Below are positions 11,623 through 27,200 of a stretch of DNA of 64,000 nucleotides, one piece after another (the first letter of the stretch is position 1; each line of letters begins with the position of its first letter). The stretch comes from Ectobius pallidus (lineage: Eukaryota; Arthropoda; Insecta; Blattodea; Ectobiidae). Where the stretch lies: the NCBI GenBank assembly GCA_964059195.1, contig CAXKWD010000007.1, positions 1 through 64,000 of the forward strand, written 5' to 3'. The notes beneath the pieces were generated by a model. That model did no database searches. It saw only the letters and a program-made list of their open reading frames with translations, and was not told the DNA's origin. Position numbers and translations under genes: made by a program.

Positions 11623-14600
11623 GTTGGTGACGATGAGGCCTACACTAAATGTGACCTGGATTCCAAATATCTCTCTGCATCTACATATACAGTATACTAC
11701 AAGCTAAGACCCTGAAAGCCTTGAATGGATTGATAACTCAGTGATGCCGATAACAGACCAACAGATTAGAAAACATTCGAGGCTCACCTCAGAATACAAA
11801 AATAAGACACAAACTGAACTTCACAAGAAGAACATTAACTTTAAAGTAAGGCAGTACCTAAAAACAGTGATGGAATATCCTCAGTCAAAATACCAGGAGT
11901 CTTCGAATTGAGAAAATGTTGTGTGTGTCTGAATCTAACGGTCGAAATAACCAAGTAGGCCTATGAAGTTTCGATATAGGAAATCTTGTGAGTGTTTGAG
12001 AAAAATAATTAAGTGCGGCATTAGTGTAGAAAAAGACATATGAATGTTTGAACCTCGGATGTTGAAATTTGTGAATACCTGGTTCTGTAGAGGAAATTTT
12101 GAGAGAGTTTGAATCATAGACGTAAAAATAACTAAGTACACTGTTCAAAATACAGGAAATCTTGTGAACGTCTGAACCTAAGAGAAAATATTAGGGTAAA
12201 AGATGAGTGAATGATTGAACATCAGATGTAAACATCACTAATTGCCATTGTGAAAGTGGGAAGGTGTGTATAGGAAGAATGAAATACATAATAAAATGCA
12301 AAGAAGACAAGTGGAATCTCAGAAAATTTCACCCCAAAAAATTGAATTTTTGCCAAACTTTCTGTACACTTTAAGAATAGGTATCTTTAGTGCATTAAAA
12401 ACACTTGACAACAACAAAGAGATACTGAAAACATCCACACTTTTTTAAGTAACCAGGGAAAGCTTCTTCTTCTCCAGATTTGACTTATTTGCCATTGAAT
12501 CAAACTGGACGAATGATGTCATCACGAGCTCTAAACCTGTTCCACTATCAGAAAATCACATCTCTCTCCTGATTTATTTCATCCATGGACCAAACTTGAA
12601 TATTTAGACCTTCCCACAAGCCGTTTTTGAGCTATCTTCAATAAATTACTACAGCATGATCTATTCTTTTAGTTCATTTCTTGCTGTAGTAGGATGGATT
12701 ATTAAATTTATTAGGATTCTGCTCCTGTAGCATAAGATCTTAAAGCTATTAAAACATGTTTCTTAAATCAACCAGATTCATTTCCGTAAGTAAAGTTGGT
12801 TTCATGGTTAGTTTTATAATTTTAATTAAGTTATTTGATCTTAGAATTACCTTTCAAAAAAATAACATTTTATTGGAACAGAACTCCAATGAGACAACGT
12901 ATTAAGAGGTAGCCATCATTAATGTTAAGTGCTACGGTCAAGGTAGTGAAAAGATAAATATTGAACTGGACAAAATCCAAAGCGTCCTGATTATTGCCAA
13001 GAACATAAAGTGTCGGATTTTAAAGTTATGCAGGGCATTTACTGTTGTCTTAAATACTTACAAGCTTCATCTCACTGAAGGAATTTGAATTATTTTGTTT
13101 TTATTTGCTGTCAGAATAGGAGAAAACATACAGTAACGACTGTATAAACATAGGGATGAGGAGGAGAATTTGTACTGGGTTGCTGAACGCTCCAATGTTC
13201 GTGCAGTTCTGGTCAAACTAGGCCCACTCACTCTGTCGGTCGTTACCAGGACCCATGAGTAAGGATTTTCCTCCGAACTTTGCTGTCGACTACATCATTT
13301 TTATTGTATGGTAATATATGGCCAACACATTTGTTATTTTACTTTTATTTGCTGTGAAAATAGGACAAAACATACAGTAACGACTGTATAAACATAGGGA
13401 TGAGGAGGAGAATTCGTACTGGGTTGCTGAACGCTCCAATGCTCGTGCAGTTCTGGCCAAACCAGGCCCACTCACTGCTGTCGGTCGTTACCAGGACCCG
13501 TGAGTACGGATTTTCCTCCGAACTTTGCTGTAGACTGCATAATTCTTATTATATTCTAATATATGGCCAATAAATTTCTTCAGTGAGGTAACATTTCATT
13601 GGTTTCGGCTTTCTATTTTACTAGATGAAACTTTCCATCCTTAGTTACTGAAACGTTCTGGGCTTGGAAAAAAGCTCTACTATCTCTTTTTGTGCATTGG
13701 AAATATTCTGAGATTTATCCTCTGAATCCGTCATTGTCTTCAAGGATTCTTTTAGGCATTCTCCAAAATTCAAACCAGTCCTCCTAACTTGAGTAGTTCT
13801 ATCCTAGATAGTTGAAAATTCTTAACTGTTGCATATGGAACTTCTGCTATGTGACATATGTGCCAAAGGAAACATTGATCATCTTTAATCTTACTTCACC
13901 CATTTTACCTCTATTGATCTCAGTGACATTGTACACATGAGTGTAAACTTCTTCCACCTGCTGTCTGTATTTTGGCGTCAAAAATGAAAATCTGTGTCCT
14001 TTCATTTACAACTGTACCTGCATTTTCTGTACAGTTCCCAGATCAATGAGATCTTGACTTAAAAACTCTGTTAATTTATTTTACGTCTTAGTCAACTTTT
14101 TCCAAATCGGCTTAAGTTGCTTCACTTTTCCCTTCACCCGAATGGAGCAAGTCGCAGATGGTGCGAGGCCCGAACGGTGCAAGGCCCGGACGGTTTAATA
14201 CCCGGACGGAGCAAGGCCCGAACGGAGCGAGGCCCAGCATGCAATGCTTAAAAGGTGTGAAGGTCAGACATGGAAAGCCAGTACGTGATATCTGTGAGTA
14301 CAGGCATATGTTCATCTGAGTTAAGACTTTCTGCCTTTGTCTGTGTTTGCTATTTATACAGTCTTCCTTTGTCTTCTGATATACTCATCCAACAAAACCA
14401 TATATAGCCATCTCATATAATATTTCCAATTTGCCTATCTTGATGTAATCTCTGATACAACATGCTCAGAATTGCACCTTCCCCCATAACCTTAAATATT
14501 TAGGGACCATGACCCGTCAGATAGTTAATCAGATCTAACTGTGCATGCATTTTCTTGTCAGTTCCAAGATCAATAAGATATTGACTTACAATCTCTGTCA

Positions 14601-16453
14601 ATTTTTTATACGTCTTAGTCAACTTTTCCCAAATCGGGTTCAGTTGCTTCACTTATTTTTCCCTTCACCCGAATGGAGCAAGTCGCAGCTGGTGCGAGGC
14701 CCGAACGGTGTAAGGCCCGGACGGAGCAAGGCCCGAACGGAGCGAGGCCCAGCATGCAATGCTTAAACGGTGTGAAGGTCAGACATGGAAAGCCAGTATG
14801 TGATATCTGTGTGTAGAGGCATATGTTCACCTGAGTTAGGACTTTCTGTCTTTGTCTGTGTTTGCTATTTAAGTAGTCTTCCTTTGTCATCTGATAAACT
14901 CATCCAACAAATCCATATATAGCTGCCTCATAATATTTCCAATTTGTCTATCTTGATGTAATCTCTGATACCACATGCTCAGAATTACACCTTCCCCCAT
15001 AACCTTAAATATTTAGGGACCATGACCCGTCAGATAGTTAATCTGATCCAACTGTGCATGCATTTTCTGTGCAGTTCCCAGATCAATAAGATATTGACTT
15101 ACAATCTCTGTCAATTTATTATACGTCTTAGTCAACTTTTCCCAAATCGGGTTCAGTTGCTTCACTTATTTTTCCCTTCACCCGAATGGAGCAAGTCGCA
15201 GCTGGTGCGAGGCCCGAACGGTGCAAGGCCCGGACGGTTTAATACCCGGACGGAGCAAGGCCCGAACGGAGCGAGGCCCAGCATGCAATGCTTAAACGGT
15301 GTGAAGGTCAGACATGGAAAGCCAGTATGTGATATCTGTGTGTAGAGGCATATGTTCACCTGAGTTAGGACTTTCTGTCTTTGTCTGTGTTTGCTATTTA
15401 AATAGTCTTCCTTTGTCATCTGATAAACTCATCCAACAAATCCATATATAGCTGTCTCATATAATATTTCCAATTTGTCTATCTTGATGTAATCTCTGAT
15501 ACCACATGCTCAGAATTACACCTTCCCCCACAACCTTAAATATTTAGGGACCATGACCCGTCAGATAGTTAATCTGATCCAACTGTGCATGCATTTTCTG
15601 TGCAGTTCCCAGATCAATAAGATATTGACTTACAATCTCTGTCAATATATTATACGTCTTAGTCAACTTTTCCCAAATCGGGTTCAGTTGCTTCACTTAT
15701 TTTTCCCTTCACCCGAATGGAGCTAGTCGCACCTGGTGCGAGGTCCGAACGGTGTAAGGCCCGGACAGTTTAATACCCGGACGGAGCAAGGGCCGATATA
15801 CTCATCCAACAAAACCATATTTAGCCGTCTCATATAATATTTCCAATTTGTCTATCTTGATGTAATCTCTGATACCACATGCTCAGAGTTACACCTTCCC
15901 CCATAACCTTAAATATTTAGGGACCATGACCCATCAGATGAGTGCTTCTCGGGCTAAAAAGAACACAAAGGTAGAGATAAAGACAGAATTTCGGATTTAT
16001 TATGTATAATTGCAAAAAAGTTATTTCGTACTGTTTATTCTGATATGAAGCAAAACTATTAAACTGATAGAGCTGAAATGTTACGTGATCATAATGTGTT
16101 TTACCTGAAGAACATAGGAGATAAGCTGTTCACTCTTTTCTGCTGTTTCACCTAATAGCATAATCATTAGAATTCATTAGCAGTAGACAAGCCATAATAC
16201 CATAACAATATAAACAGATGCAGTCAAAGATCCTAAAACACTCGTCTTATGATCTCATAGTTAAAACTAGTATTTAAAAGAATCTGATTAGTGATGGAAA
16301 TTAGATGCTGCAAGACATGTTGTCCAGTGATACACTGAAAGATAACTCGTAGAGGCAGGTGGAAACAGGCATATCATTGTCATTCTGAAAGCGTGAAAAA
16401 TTCAGATAAATATATAAATAAAGTACGTTTATTTCTTGTGTTTCTTGGGTAGT
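11623..16453 (+). repeat. Macrosatellite unit 3
   Basis: Length 4831 bp. Anchors are at 14509, 15022 and 15553. The sub-repeat at 14509 lacks one 16-bp minisatellite repeat near 14717. It carries variants shared with unit 6, including gaatgaaatac near 12278 and the g in the EcoRI-like gaattcgtac at 13411. The sub-repeat cluster is 14010-15940. Confidence 0.93.
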
Positions 16454-19400
16454 GTTGGTGACGATGAGGCCTACACTAAATGTGACCTGGATTCCAAATA
16501 TCTCTCTGCATCTACATATACAGTATACTACAAGCTAAGACCCTGAAAGCCTTGAATGGATTGATAACTCAGTGATGCCGATAACAGACCAACAGATTAG
16601 AAAACATTCGAGGCTCACCTCAGAATACAAAAATAAGACACAAACTGAACTTCACAAGAAGAACATTAACTTTAAAGTAAGGCAGTACCTAAAAACAGTG
16701 ATGGAATATCCTCAGTCAAAATACCAGGAGTCTTCGAATTGAGAAAATGTTGTGTGTGTCTGAATCTAACGGTCGAAATAACCAAGTAGGCCTATGAAGT
16801 TTCGATATAGAAAATCTTGTGAGTGTTTGAGAAAAATAATTAAGTGCGGCATTAGTGTAGAAAAAGACATATGAATGTTTGAACCTCGGATGTTGAAATT
16901 TGTGAATACCTGGTTCTGTAGAGGAAATTTTGAGAGAGTTTGAATCATAGACGTAAAAATAACTAAGTACACTGTTCAAAATACAGGAAATCTTGTGAAC
17001 GTCTGAACCTAAGAGAAAATATTTGGGTAAAAGATGAGTGAATGATTGAACATCAGATGTAAACATCACTAATTGCCATTGTGAAAGTGGGAAGGTGTGT
17101 ATAGGAAGAACGAAATACATAATAAAATGCAAAGAAGACAAGTGGAATCTCAGAAAATTTCACCCCAAAAAATTGAACTTTTGCCAAACTTTCTGTACAC
17201 TTTAAGAATAGGTATCTTTAGTGCATTGAAAACACTTGACAACAACAAAGAGATACTGAAAACATCCACACTTTTTTAAGTAACCAGGGAAAGCTTCTTC
17301 CTTCTCCAGATTTGACTTATTTTCCATTGAATCAAACTGGACGAATGATGTCATCACGAGCTCTAAACCTGTTCCACTATCAGAAAATCACATCTCTCTC
17401 CTGATTTATTTCATCCATGGACCAAACTTGAATATTTAGACCTTCCCACAAGCCGTTTTTGAGCTATCTTCAATAAATTACTACAGCATGATCTATTCTT
17501 TTAGTTCATTTCTTGCTGTAGTAGGATGGATTATTAAATTTATTAGGATTCTGCTCCTGTAGCATAAGATCTTAAAGCTATTAAAACATGATTCTTAAAT
17601 CAACCAGATTCATTTCCGTAAGTAAAGTTGGTTTCATGGTTAGTTTTATAATTTTAATTAAGTTATTTGATCTTAGAATTACCTTTCAAAAAAATAACAT
17701 TTTATTGGAACAGAACTCCAATGAGACAACATATTAAGAGGTAGCCATCATTAATGTTAAGTGCTACGGTCAAGGTAGTGAAAAGATAAATATTGAACTG
17801 GACAAAATCCAAAGCGTCCTGATTATTGCCAAGAACATAAAGTGTCGGATTTTAAAGTTATGCAGGGCATTTACTGTTGTCTTAAATACTTACAAGCTTC
17901 ATCTCACTGAAGGAATTTGAATTATTTTGTTTTTATTTGCTGTCAGAATAGGAGAAAACATACAGTAACGACTGTATAAACATAGGGATGAGGAGGAGAA
18001 TTTGTACTGGGTTGCTGAACGCTCCAATGTTCGTGCAGTTCTGGTCAAACTAGGCCCACTCACTCTGTCGGTCGTTACCAGGACCCATGAGTAAGGATTT
18101 TCCTCCGAACTTTGCTGTCGACTACATCATTTTTATTGTATGGTAATATATGGCCAACACATTTGTTATTTTACTTTTATTTGCTGTGAAAATAGGACAA
18201 AACATACAGTAACGACTGTATAAACATAGGGATGAGGAGGAGAATTTGTACTGGGTTGCTGAACGCTCCAATGCTCGTGCAGTTCTGGCCAAACCAGGCC
18301 CACTCACTGCTGTCGGTCGTTACCAGGACCCGTGAGTACGGATTTTCCTCCGAACTTTGCTGTAGACTGCATAATTCTTATTATATTCTAATATATGGCC
18401 AATAAATTTCTTCAGTGAGGTAACATTTCATTGGTTTCGGCTTTCTATTTTACTAGATGAAACTTTCCATCCTTAGTTACTGAAACGTTCTGGGCTTGGA
18501 AAAAAGCTCTACTATCTCTTTTTGTGCATTGGAAATATTCTGAGATTTATCCTCTGAATCCGTCATTGTCTTCAAGGATTCTTTTAGGCATTCTCCAAAA
18601 TTCAAACCAGTCCTCCTAACTTGAGTAGTTCTATCCTAGATAGTTGAAAATTCTTAACTGTTGCATATGGAACTTCTGCTATGTGACATATGTGCCAAAG
18701 GAAACATTGATCATCTTTAATCTTACTTCACCCATTTTACCTCTATTGATATCAGTGACATTGTACACATGAGTGTAAACTTCTTCCACCTGCTGTCTGT
18801 ATTTTGGCGTCAAAAATGAAAATCTGTGTCCTTTCATTTACAACTGTACCTGCATTTTCTGTACAGTTCCCAGATCAATGAGATCTTGACTTAAAATCTC
18901 TGTTAATTTATTTTACGTCTTAGTCAACTTTTCCCAAATCGGCTTAAGTTGCTTCACTTTTCCCTTCACCCGAATGGAGCAAGTCGCAGATGGTGCGAGG
19001 CCCGAACGGTGCAAGGCCCGGACGGTTTAATACCCGGACGGAGCAAGGCCCGAACGGAGCGAGGCCCAGCATGCAATGCTTAAACGGTGTGAAGGTCAGA
19101 CATGGAAAGCCAGTACGTGATATCTGTGAGTACAGGCATATGTTCATCTGAGTTAAGACTTTCTGCCTTTGTCTGTGTTTGCTATTTATACAGTCTTCCT
19201 TTGTCTTCTGATATACTCATCCAACAAAACCATATATAGCCATCTCATATAATATTTCCAATTTGCCTATCTTGATGTAATCTCTGATACAACATGCTCA
19301 GAATTGCACCTTCCCCCATAACCTTAAATATTTAGGGACCATGACCCGTCAGATAGTTAATCAGATCTAACTGTGCATGCATTTTCTTGTCAGTTCCAAG

Positions 19401-21285
19401 ATCAATAAGATATTGACTTACAATCTCTGTCAATTTTTTATACGTCTTAGTCAACTTTTCCCAAATCGGGTTCAGTTGCTTCACTTATTTTTCCCTTCAC
19501 CCGAATGGAGCAAGTCGCAGCTGGTGCGAGGCCCGAACGGTGTAAGGCCCGGACGGTTTAATACCCGGACGGAGCAAGGCCCGAACGGAGCGAGGCCCAG
19601 CATGCAATGCTTAAACGGTGTGAAGGTCAGACATGGAAAGCCAGTATGTGATATCTGTGTGTAGAGGCATATGTTCACCTGAGTTAGGACTTTCTGTCTT
19701 TGTCTGTGTTTGCTATTTAAGTAGTCTTCCTTTGTCATCTGATAAACTCATCCAACAAATCCATATATAGCTGCCTCATAATATTTCCAATTTGTCTATC
19801 TTGATGTAATCTCTGATACCACATGCTCAGAATTACACCTTCCCCCATAACCTTAAATATTTAGGGACCATGACCCGTCAGATAGTTAATCTGATCCAAC
19901 TGTGCATGCATTTTCTGTGCAGTTCCCAGATCAATAAGATATTGACTTACAATCTCTGTCAATTTATTATACGTCTTAGTCAACTTTTCCCAAATCGGGT
20001 TCAGTTGCTTCACTTATTTTTCCCTTCACCCGAATGGAGCAAGTCGCAGCTGGTGCGAGGCCCGGACGGTTTAATACCCGGACGGAGCAAGGCCCGAACG
20101 GAGCGAGGCCCAGCATGCAATGCTTAAACGGTGTGAAGGTCAGACATGGAAAGCCAGTATGTGATATCTGTGTGTAGAGGCATATGTTCACCTGAGTTAG
20201 GACTTTCTGTCTTTGTCTGTGTTTGCTATTTAAATAGTCTTCCTTTGTCATCTGATAAACTCATCCAACAAATCCATATATAGCTGTCTCATATAATATT
20301 TCCAATTTGTCTATCTTGATGTAATCTCTGATACCACATGCTCAGAATTACACCTTCCCCCACAACCTTAAATATTTAGGGACCATGACCCGTCAGATAG
20401 TTAATCTGATCCAACTGTGCATGCATTTTCTGTGCAGTTCCCAGATCAATAAGATATTGACTTACAATCTCTGTCAATATATTATACGTCTTAGTCAACT
20501 TTTCCCAAATCGGGTTCAGTTGCTTCACTTATTTTTCCCTTCACCCGAATGGAGCTAGTCGCACCTGGTGCGAGGTCCGAACGGTGTAAGGCCCGGACAG
20601 TTTAATACCCGGACGGAGCAAGGGCCGATATACTCATCCAACAAAACCATATTTAGCCGTCTCATATAATATTTCCAATTTGTCTATCTTGATGTAATCT
20701 CTGATACCACATGCTCAGAGTTACACCTTCCCCCATAACCTTAAATATTTAGGGACCATGACCCATCAGATGAGTGCTTCTCGGGCTAAAAAGAACACAA
20801 AGGTAGAGATAAAGACAGAATTTCGGATTTATTATGTATAATTGCAAAAAAGTTATTTCGTACTGTTTATTCTGATATGAAGCAAAACTATTAAACTGAT
20901 AGAGCTGAAATGTTACGTGATCATAATGTGTTTTACCTGAAGAACATAGGAGATAAGCTGTTCACTCTTTTCTGCTGTTTCACCTAATAGCATAATCATT
21001 AGAATTCATTAGCAGTAGACAAGCCATAATACCATAACAATATAAACAGATGCAGTCAAAGATCCTAAAACACTCGTCTTATGATCTCATAGTTAAAACT
21101 AGTATTTAAAAGAATCTGATTAGTGATGGAAATTAGATGCTGCAAGACATGTTGTCCAGTGATACACTGAAAGATAACTCGTAGAGGCAGGTGGAAACAG
21201 GCATATCATTGTCATTCTGAAAGCGTGAAAAATTCAGATAAATATATAAATAAAGTACGTTTATTTCTTGTGTTTCTTGGGTAGT
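16454..21285 (+). repeat. Macrosatellite unit 4
   Basis: Length 4832 bp. Anchors are at 19341, 19870 and 20384. It is the counterpart of unit 1, from which it differs by retaining the tgaaagcc octamer and by loss of one 16-bp repeat near 20062. Confidence 0.93.
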
Positions 21286-24200
21286 GTTGGTGACGATGAG
21301 GCCTACACTAAATGTGACCTGGATTCCAAATATCTCTCTGCATCTACATATACAGTATACTACAAGCTAAGACCCTGAAAGCCTTGAATGGATTGATAAC
21401 TCAGTGATGCCGATAACAGACCAACAGATTAGAAAACATTCGAGGCTCACCTCAGAATACAAAAATAAGACACAAACTGAACTTCACAAGAAGAACATTA
21501 ACTTTAAAGTAAGGCAGTACCTAAAAACAGTGATGGAATATCCTCAGTCAAAATACCAGGAGTCTTCGAATTGAGAAAATGTTGTGTGTGTCTGAATCTA
21601 ACGGTCGAAATAACCAAGTAGGCCTATGAAGTTTCGATATAGAAAATCTTGTGAGTGTTTGAGAAAAATAATTAAGTGCGGCATTAGTGTAGAAAAAGAC
21701 ATATGAATGTTTGAACCTCGGATGTTGAAATTTGTGAATACCTGGTTCTGTAGAGGAAATTTTGAGAGAGTTTGAATCATAGACGTAAAAATAACTAAGT
21801 ACACTGTTCAAAATACAGGAAATCTTGTGAACGTCTGAACCTAAGAGAAAATATTTGGGTAAAAGATGAGTGAATGATTGAACATCAGATGTAAACATCA
21901 CTAATTGCCATTGTGAAAGTGGGAAGGTGTGTATAGGAAGAACGAAATACATAATAAAATGCAAAGAAGACAAGTGGAATCTCAGAAAATTTCACCCCAA
22001 AAAATTGAACTTTTGCCAAACTTTCTGTACACTTTAAGAATAGGTATCTTTAGTGCATTGAAAACACTTGACAACAACAAAGAGATACTGAAAACATCCA
22101 CACTTTTTTAAGTAACCAGGGAAAGCTTCTTCCTTCTCCAGATTTGACTTATTTTCCATTGAATCAAACTGGACGAATGATGTCATCACGAGCTCTAAAC
22201 CTGTTCCACTATCAGAAAATCACATCTCTCTCCTGATTTATTTCATCCATGGACCAAACTTGAATATTTAGACCTTCCCACAAGCCGTTTTTGAGCTATC
22301 TTCAATAAATTACTACAGCATGATCTATTCTTTTAGTTCATTTCTTGCTGTAGTAGAATGGATTATTAAATTTATTAGGATTCTGCTCCTGTAGCATAAG
22401 ATCTTAAAGCTATTAAAACATGATTCTTAAATCAACCAGATTCATTTCCGTAAGTAAAGTTGGTTTCATGGTTAGTTTTATAATTTTAATTAAGTTATTT
22501 GATCTTAGAATTACCTTTCAAAAAAATAACATTTTATTGGAACAGAACTCCAATGAGACAACATATTAAGAGGTAGCCATCATTAATGTTAAGTGCTACG
22601 GTCAAGGTAGTGAAAAGATAAATATTGAACTGGACAAAATCCAAAGCGTCCTGATTATTGCCAAGAACATAAAGTGTCGGATTTTAAAGTTATGCAGGGC
22701 ATTTACTGTTGTCTTAAATACTTACAAGCTTCATCTCACTGAAGGAATTTGAATTATTTTGTTTTTATTTGCTGTCAGAATAGGAGAAAACATACAGTAA
22801 CGACTGTATAAACATAGGGATGAGGAGGAGAATTTGTACTGGGTTGCTGAACGCTCCAATGTTCGTGCAGTTCTGGTCAAACTAGGCCCACTCACTCTGT
22901 CGGTCGTTACCAGGACCCATGAGTAAGGATTTTCCTCCGAACTTTGCTGTCGACTACATCATTTTTATTGTATGGTAATATATGGCCAACACATTTGTTA
23001 TTTTACTTTTATTTGCTGTGAAAATAGGACAAAACATACAGTAACGACTGTATAAACATAGGGATGAGGAGGAGAATTTGTACTGGGTTGCTGAACGCTC
23101 CAATGCTCGTGCAGTTCTGGCCAAACCAGGCCCACTCACTGCTGTCGGTCGTTACCAGGACCCGTGAGTACGGATTTTCCTCCGAACTTTGCTGTAGACT
23201 GCATAATTCTTATTATATTCTAATATATGGCCAATAAATTTCTTCAGTGAGGTAACATTTCATTGGTTTCGGCTTTCTATTTTACTAGATGAAACTTTCC
23301 ATCCTTAGTTACTGAAACGTTCTGGGCTTGGAAAAAAGCTCTACTATCTCTTTTTGTGCATTGGAAATATTCTGAGATTTATCCTCTGAATCCGTCATTG
23401 TCTTCAAGGATTCTTTTAGGCATTCTCCAAAATTCAAACCAGTCCTCCTAACTTGAGTAGTTCTATCCTAGATAGTTGAAAATTCTTAACTGTTGCATAT
23501 GGAACTTCTGCTATGTGACATATGTGCCAAAGGAAACATTGATCATCTTTAATCTTACTTCACCCATTTTACCTCTATTGATATCAGTGACATTGTACAC
23601 ATGAGTGTAAACTTCTTCCACCTGCTGTCTGTATTTTGGCGTCAAAAATGAAAATCTGTGTCCTTTCATTTACAACTGTACCTGCATTTTCTGTACAGTT
23701 CCCAGATCAATGAGATCTTGACTTAAAATCTCTGTTAATTTATTTTACGTCTTAGTCAACTTTTCCCAAATCGGCTTAAGTTGCTTCACTTTTCCCTTCA
23801 CCCGAATGGAGCAAGTCGCAGATGGTGCGAGGCCCGAACGGTGCAAGGCCCGGACGGTTTAATACCCGGACGGAGCAAGGCCCGAACGGAGCGAGGCCCA
23901 GCATGCAATGCTTAAACGGTGTGAAGGTCAGACATGGAAAGCCAGTACGTGATATCTGTGAGTACAGGCATATGTTCATCTGAGTTAAGACTTTCTGCCT
24001 TTGTCTGTGTTTGCTATTTATACAGTCTTCCTTTGTCTTCTGATATACTCATCCAACAAAACCATATATAGCCATCTCATATAATATTTCCAATTTGCCT
24101 ATCTTGATGTAATCTCTGATACAACATGCTCAGAATTGCACCTTCCCCCATAACCTTAAATATTTAGGGACCATGACCCGTCAGATAGTTAATCAGATCT

Positions 24201-27200
24201 AACTGTGCATGCATTTTCTTGTCAGTTCCAAGATCAATAAGATATTGACTTACAATCTCTGTCAATTTTTTATACGTCTTAGTCAACTTTTCCCAAATCG
24301 GGTTCAGTTGCTTCACTTATTTTTCCCTTCACCCGAATGGAGCAAGTCGCAGCTGGTGCGAGGCCCGAACGGTGTAAGGCCCGGACGGTTTAATACCCGG
24401 ACGGAGCAAGGCCCGAACGGAGCGAGGCCCAGCATGCAATGCTTAAACGGTGTGAAGGTCAGACATGGAAAGCCAGTATGTGATATCTGTGTGTAGAGGC
24501 ATATGTTCACCTGAGTTAGGACTTTCTGTCTTTGTCTGTGTTTGCTATTTAAATAGTCTTCCTTTGTCATCTGATAAACTCATCCAACAAATCCATATAT
24601 AGCTGCCTCATAATATTTCCAATTTGTCTATCTTGATGTAATCTCTGATACCACATGCTCAGAATTACACCTTCCCCCATAACCTTAAATATTTAGGGAC
24701 CATGACCCGTCAGATAGTTAATCTGATCCAACTGTGCATGCATTTTCTGTGCAGTTCCCAGATCAATAAGATATTGACTTACAATCTCTGTCAATTTATT
24801 ATACGTCTTAGTCAACTTTTCCCAAATCGGGTTCAGTTGCTTCACTTATTTTTCCCTTCACCCGAATGGAGCAAGTCGCAGCTGGTGCGAGGCCCGAACG
24901 GTGCAAGGCCCGGACGGTTTAATACCCGGACGGAGCAAGGCCCGAACGGAGCGAGGCCCAGCATGCAATGCTTAAACGGTGTGAAGGTCAGACATGGAAA
25001 GCCAGTACGTGATATCTGTGTGTACAGGCATATGTTCATCTGAGTTAAGACTTTCTGCCTTTGTCTGTGTTTGCTATTTATACAGTCTTCCTTTGTCTTC
25101 TGATATACTCATCCAACAAAACCATATATAGCCATCTCATATAATATTTCCAATTTGTCTATCTTGATGTAATCTCTGATACCACATGCTCAGAATTACA
25201 CCTTCCCCCATAACCTTAAATATTTATTGACCATGACCCGTCAGATAGTTAATCTGATCCAACTGTGCATGCATTTTCTGTGCAGTTCCCAGATCAATAA
25301 GATATTGACTTACAATCTCTGTCAATTTATTATACGTCTTAGTCAACTTTTCCCAAATCGGGTTCAGTTGCTTCACTTATTTTTCCCTTCACCCGAATGG
25401 AGCAAGTCGCAGCTGGTGCGAGGCCCGAACGGTGCAAGGCCCGGACGGTTTAATACCCGGACGGAGCATCTGTCATCTGATAAACTCATCCAACAAATCC
25501 ATATATAGCTGCCTCATAATATTTCCAATTTGTCTATCTTGATGTAATCTCTGATACCACATGCTCAGAATTACACCTTCCCCCATAACCTTAAATATTT
25601 AGGGACCATGACCCGTCAGATAGTTAATCTGATCCAACTGTGCATGCATTTTCTGTGCAGTTCCCAGATCACTAAGATATTGACTTACAATCTCTGTCAA
25701 TTTATTATACGTCTTAGTCAACTTTTCCCAAATCGGGTTCAGTTGCTTCACTTATTTTTCCCTTCACCCGAATGGAGCAAGTCGCAGCTGCTGCGAGGCC
25801 CGAACGGTGCAAGGCCCGGACGGTTTAATACCCGGACGGAGCAAGGCCCAGCATGCAATGCTTAAACGGTGTAAAGGTCAGACATGGAAAGCCAGTATGT
25901 GATATCTGTGTGTAGAGGCATATGTTCACCTGAGTTAGGACTTTCTGTCTTTGTCTGTGTTTGCTATTTAAATAGTCTTCCTTTGTCATCTGATAAACTC
26001 ATCCAACAAATCCATATATAGCTGCCTCATAATATTTCCAATTTGTCTATCTTGATGTAATCTCTGATACCACATGCTCAGAATTACACCTTCCCCCATA
26101 ACCTTAAATATTTAGGGACCATGACCCGTCAGATAGTTAATCTGATCCAACTGTGCATGCATTTTCTGTGCAGTTCCCAGATCAATAAGATATTGACTTA
26201 CAATCTCTGTCAATTTATTATACGTCTTAGTCAACTTTTCCTAAATCGGGTTCAGTTGCTTCACTTATTTTTCCCTTCACCCGAATGGAGCAAGTCGCAG
26301 CTGGTGCGAGGCCCGAACGGTTTAATACCCGGACGGAGCAAGGCCCGAACGGAGCGAGGCCCAGCATGCAATGCTTAAACGGTGTGAAGGTCAGACATGG
26401 AAAGCCAGTATGTGATATCTGTGTGTAGAGGCATATGTTCACCTGAGTTAGGACTTTCTGTCTTTGTCTGTGTTTGCTATTTAAATAGTCTTCCTTTGTC
26501 ATCTGATAAACTCATCCAACAAATCCATATATAGCTGTCTCATATAATATTTCCAATTTGTCTATCTTGATGTAATCTCTGATACCACATGCTCAGAATT
26601 ACACCTTCCCACATAAACTTAAATATTTAGGGACCATGACCCGTCAGATAGTTAATCTGATCCAACTGTGCATGCATTTTCTGTGCAGTTCCCAGATCAA
26701 TAAGATATTGACTTACAATCTCTGTCAATTTATTATACGTCTTAGTCAACTTTTCCCAAATCGGGTTCAGTTGCTTCACTTATTTTTCCCTTCACCCGAA
26801 TGGAGCAAGTCGCAGCTGGTGCGAGGCCCGAACGGTGCAAGGCCCGGACGGTTTAATACCCGGACGGAGCAAGGCCCGAACGGAGCGAGGCCCAGCATGC
26901 AATGCTTAAACGGTGTGAAGGTCAGACATGGAAAGCCAGTATGTGATATCTGTGTGTAGAGGCATATGTTCACCTGAGTTAGGACTTTCTTTCTTTGTCT
27001 GTGTTTGCTATTTAAATAGTCTTCCTTTGTCATCTGATAAACTCATCCAACAAATCCATATATAGCTGTCTCATATAATATTTCCAATTTGTCTATCTTG
27101 ATGTAATCTCTGATACCACATGCTCAGAATTACACCTTCCCCCATAACCTTAAATATTTAGGGACCATGACCCGTCAGATAGTTAATCTGATCCAACTGT

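Larger units (their letters stand above)
1..16453 (+). repeat. Higher-order repeat, copy 1 (units 1-3)
   Basis: Units 1, 2 and 3 correspond one-to-one with units 4, 5 and 6 and share private variants. Units 2 and 5 are both exactly 6782 bp, with seven sub-repeats and the same internal deletion at 9023 and 25468. Units 3 and 6 share a 3-bp shorter cttcttctcc stretch and the variant ttagggtaaaag. Units 1 and 4 share agctagtcgcacctgg in the last sub-repeat. The period is 16,445 bp measured between units 2 and 5 and between units 3 and 6. Confidence 0.9.
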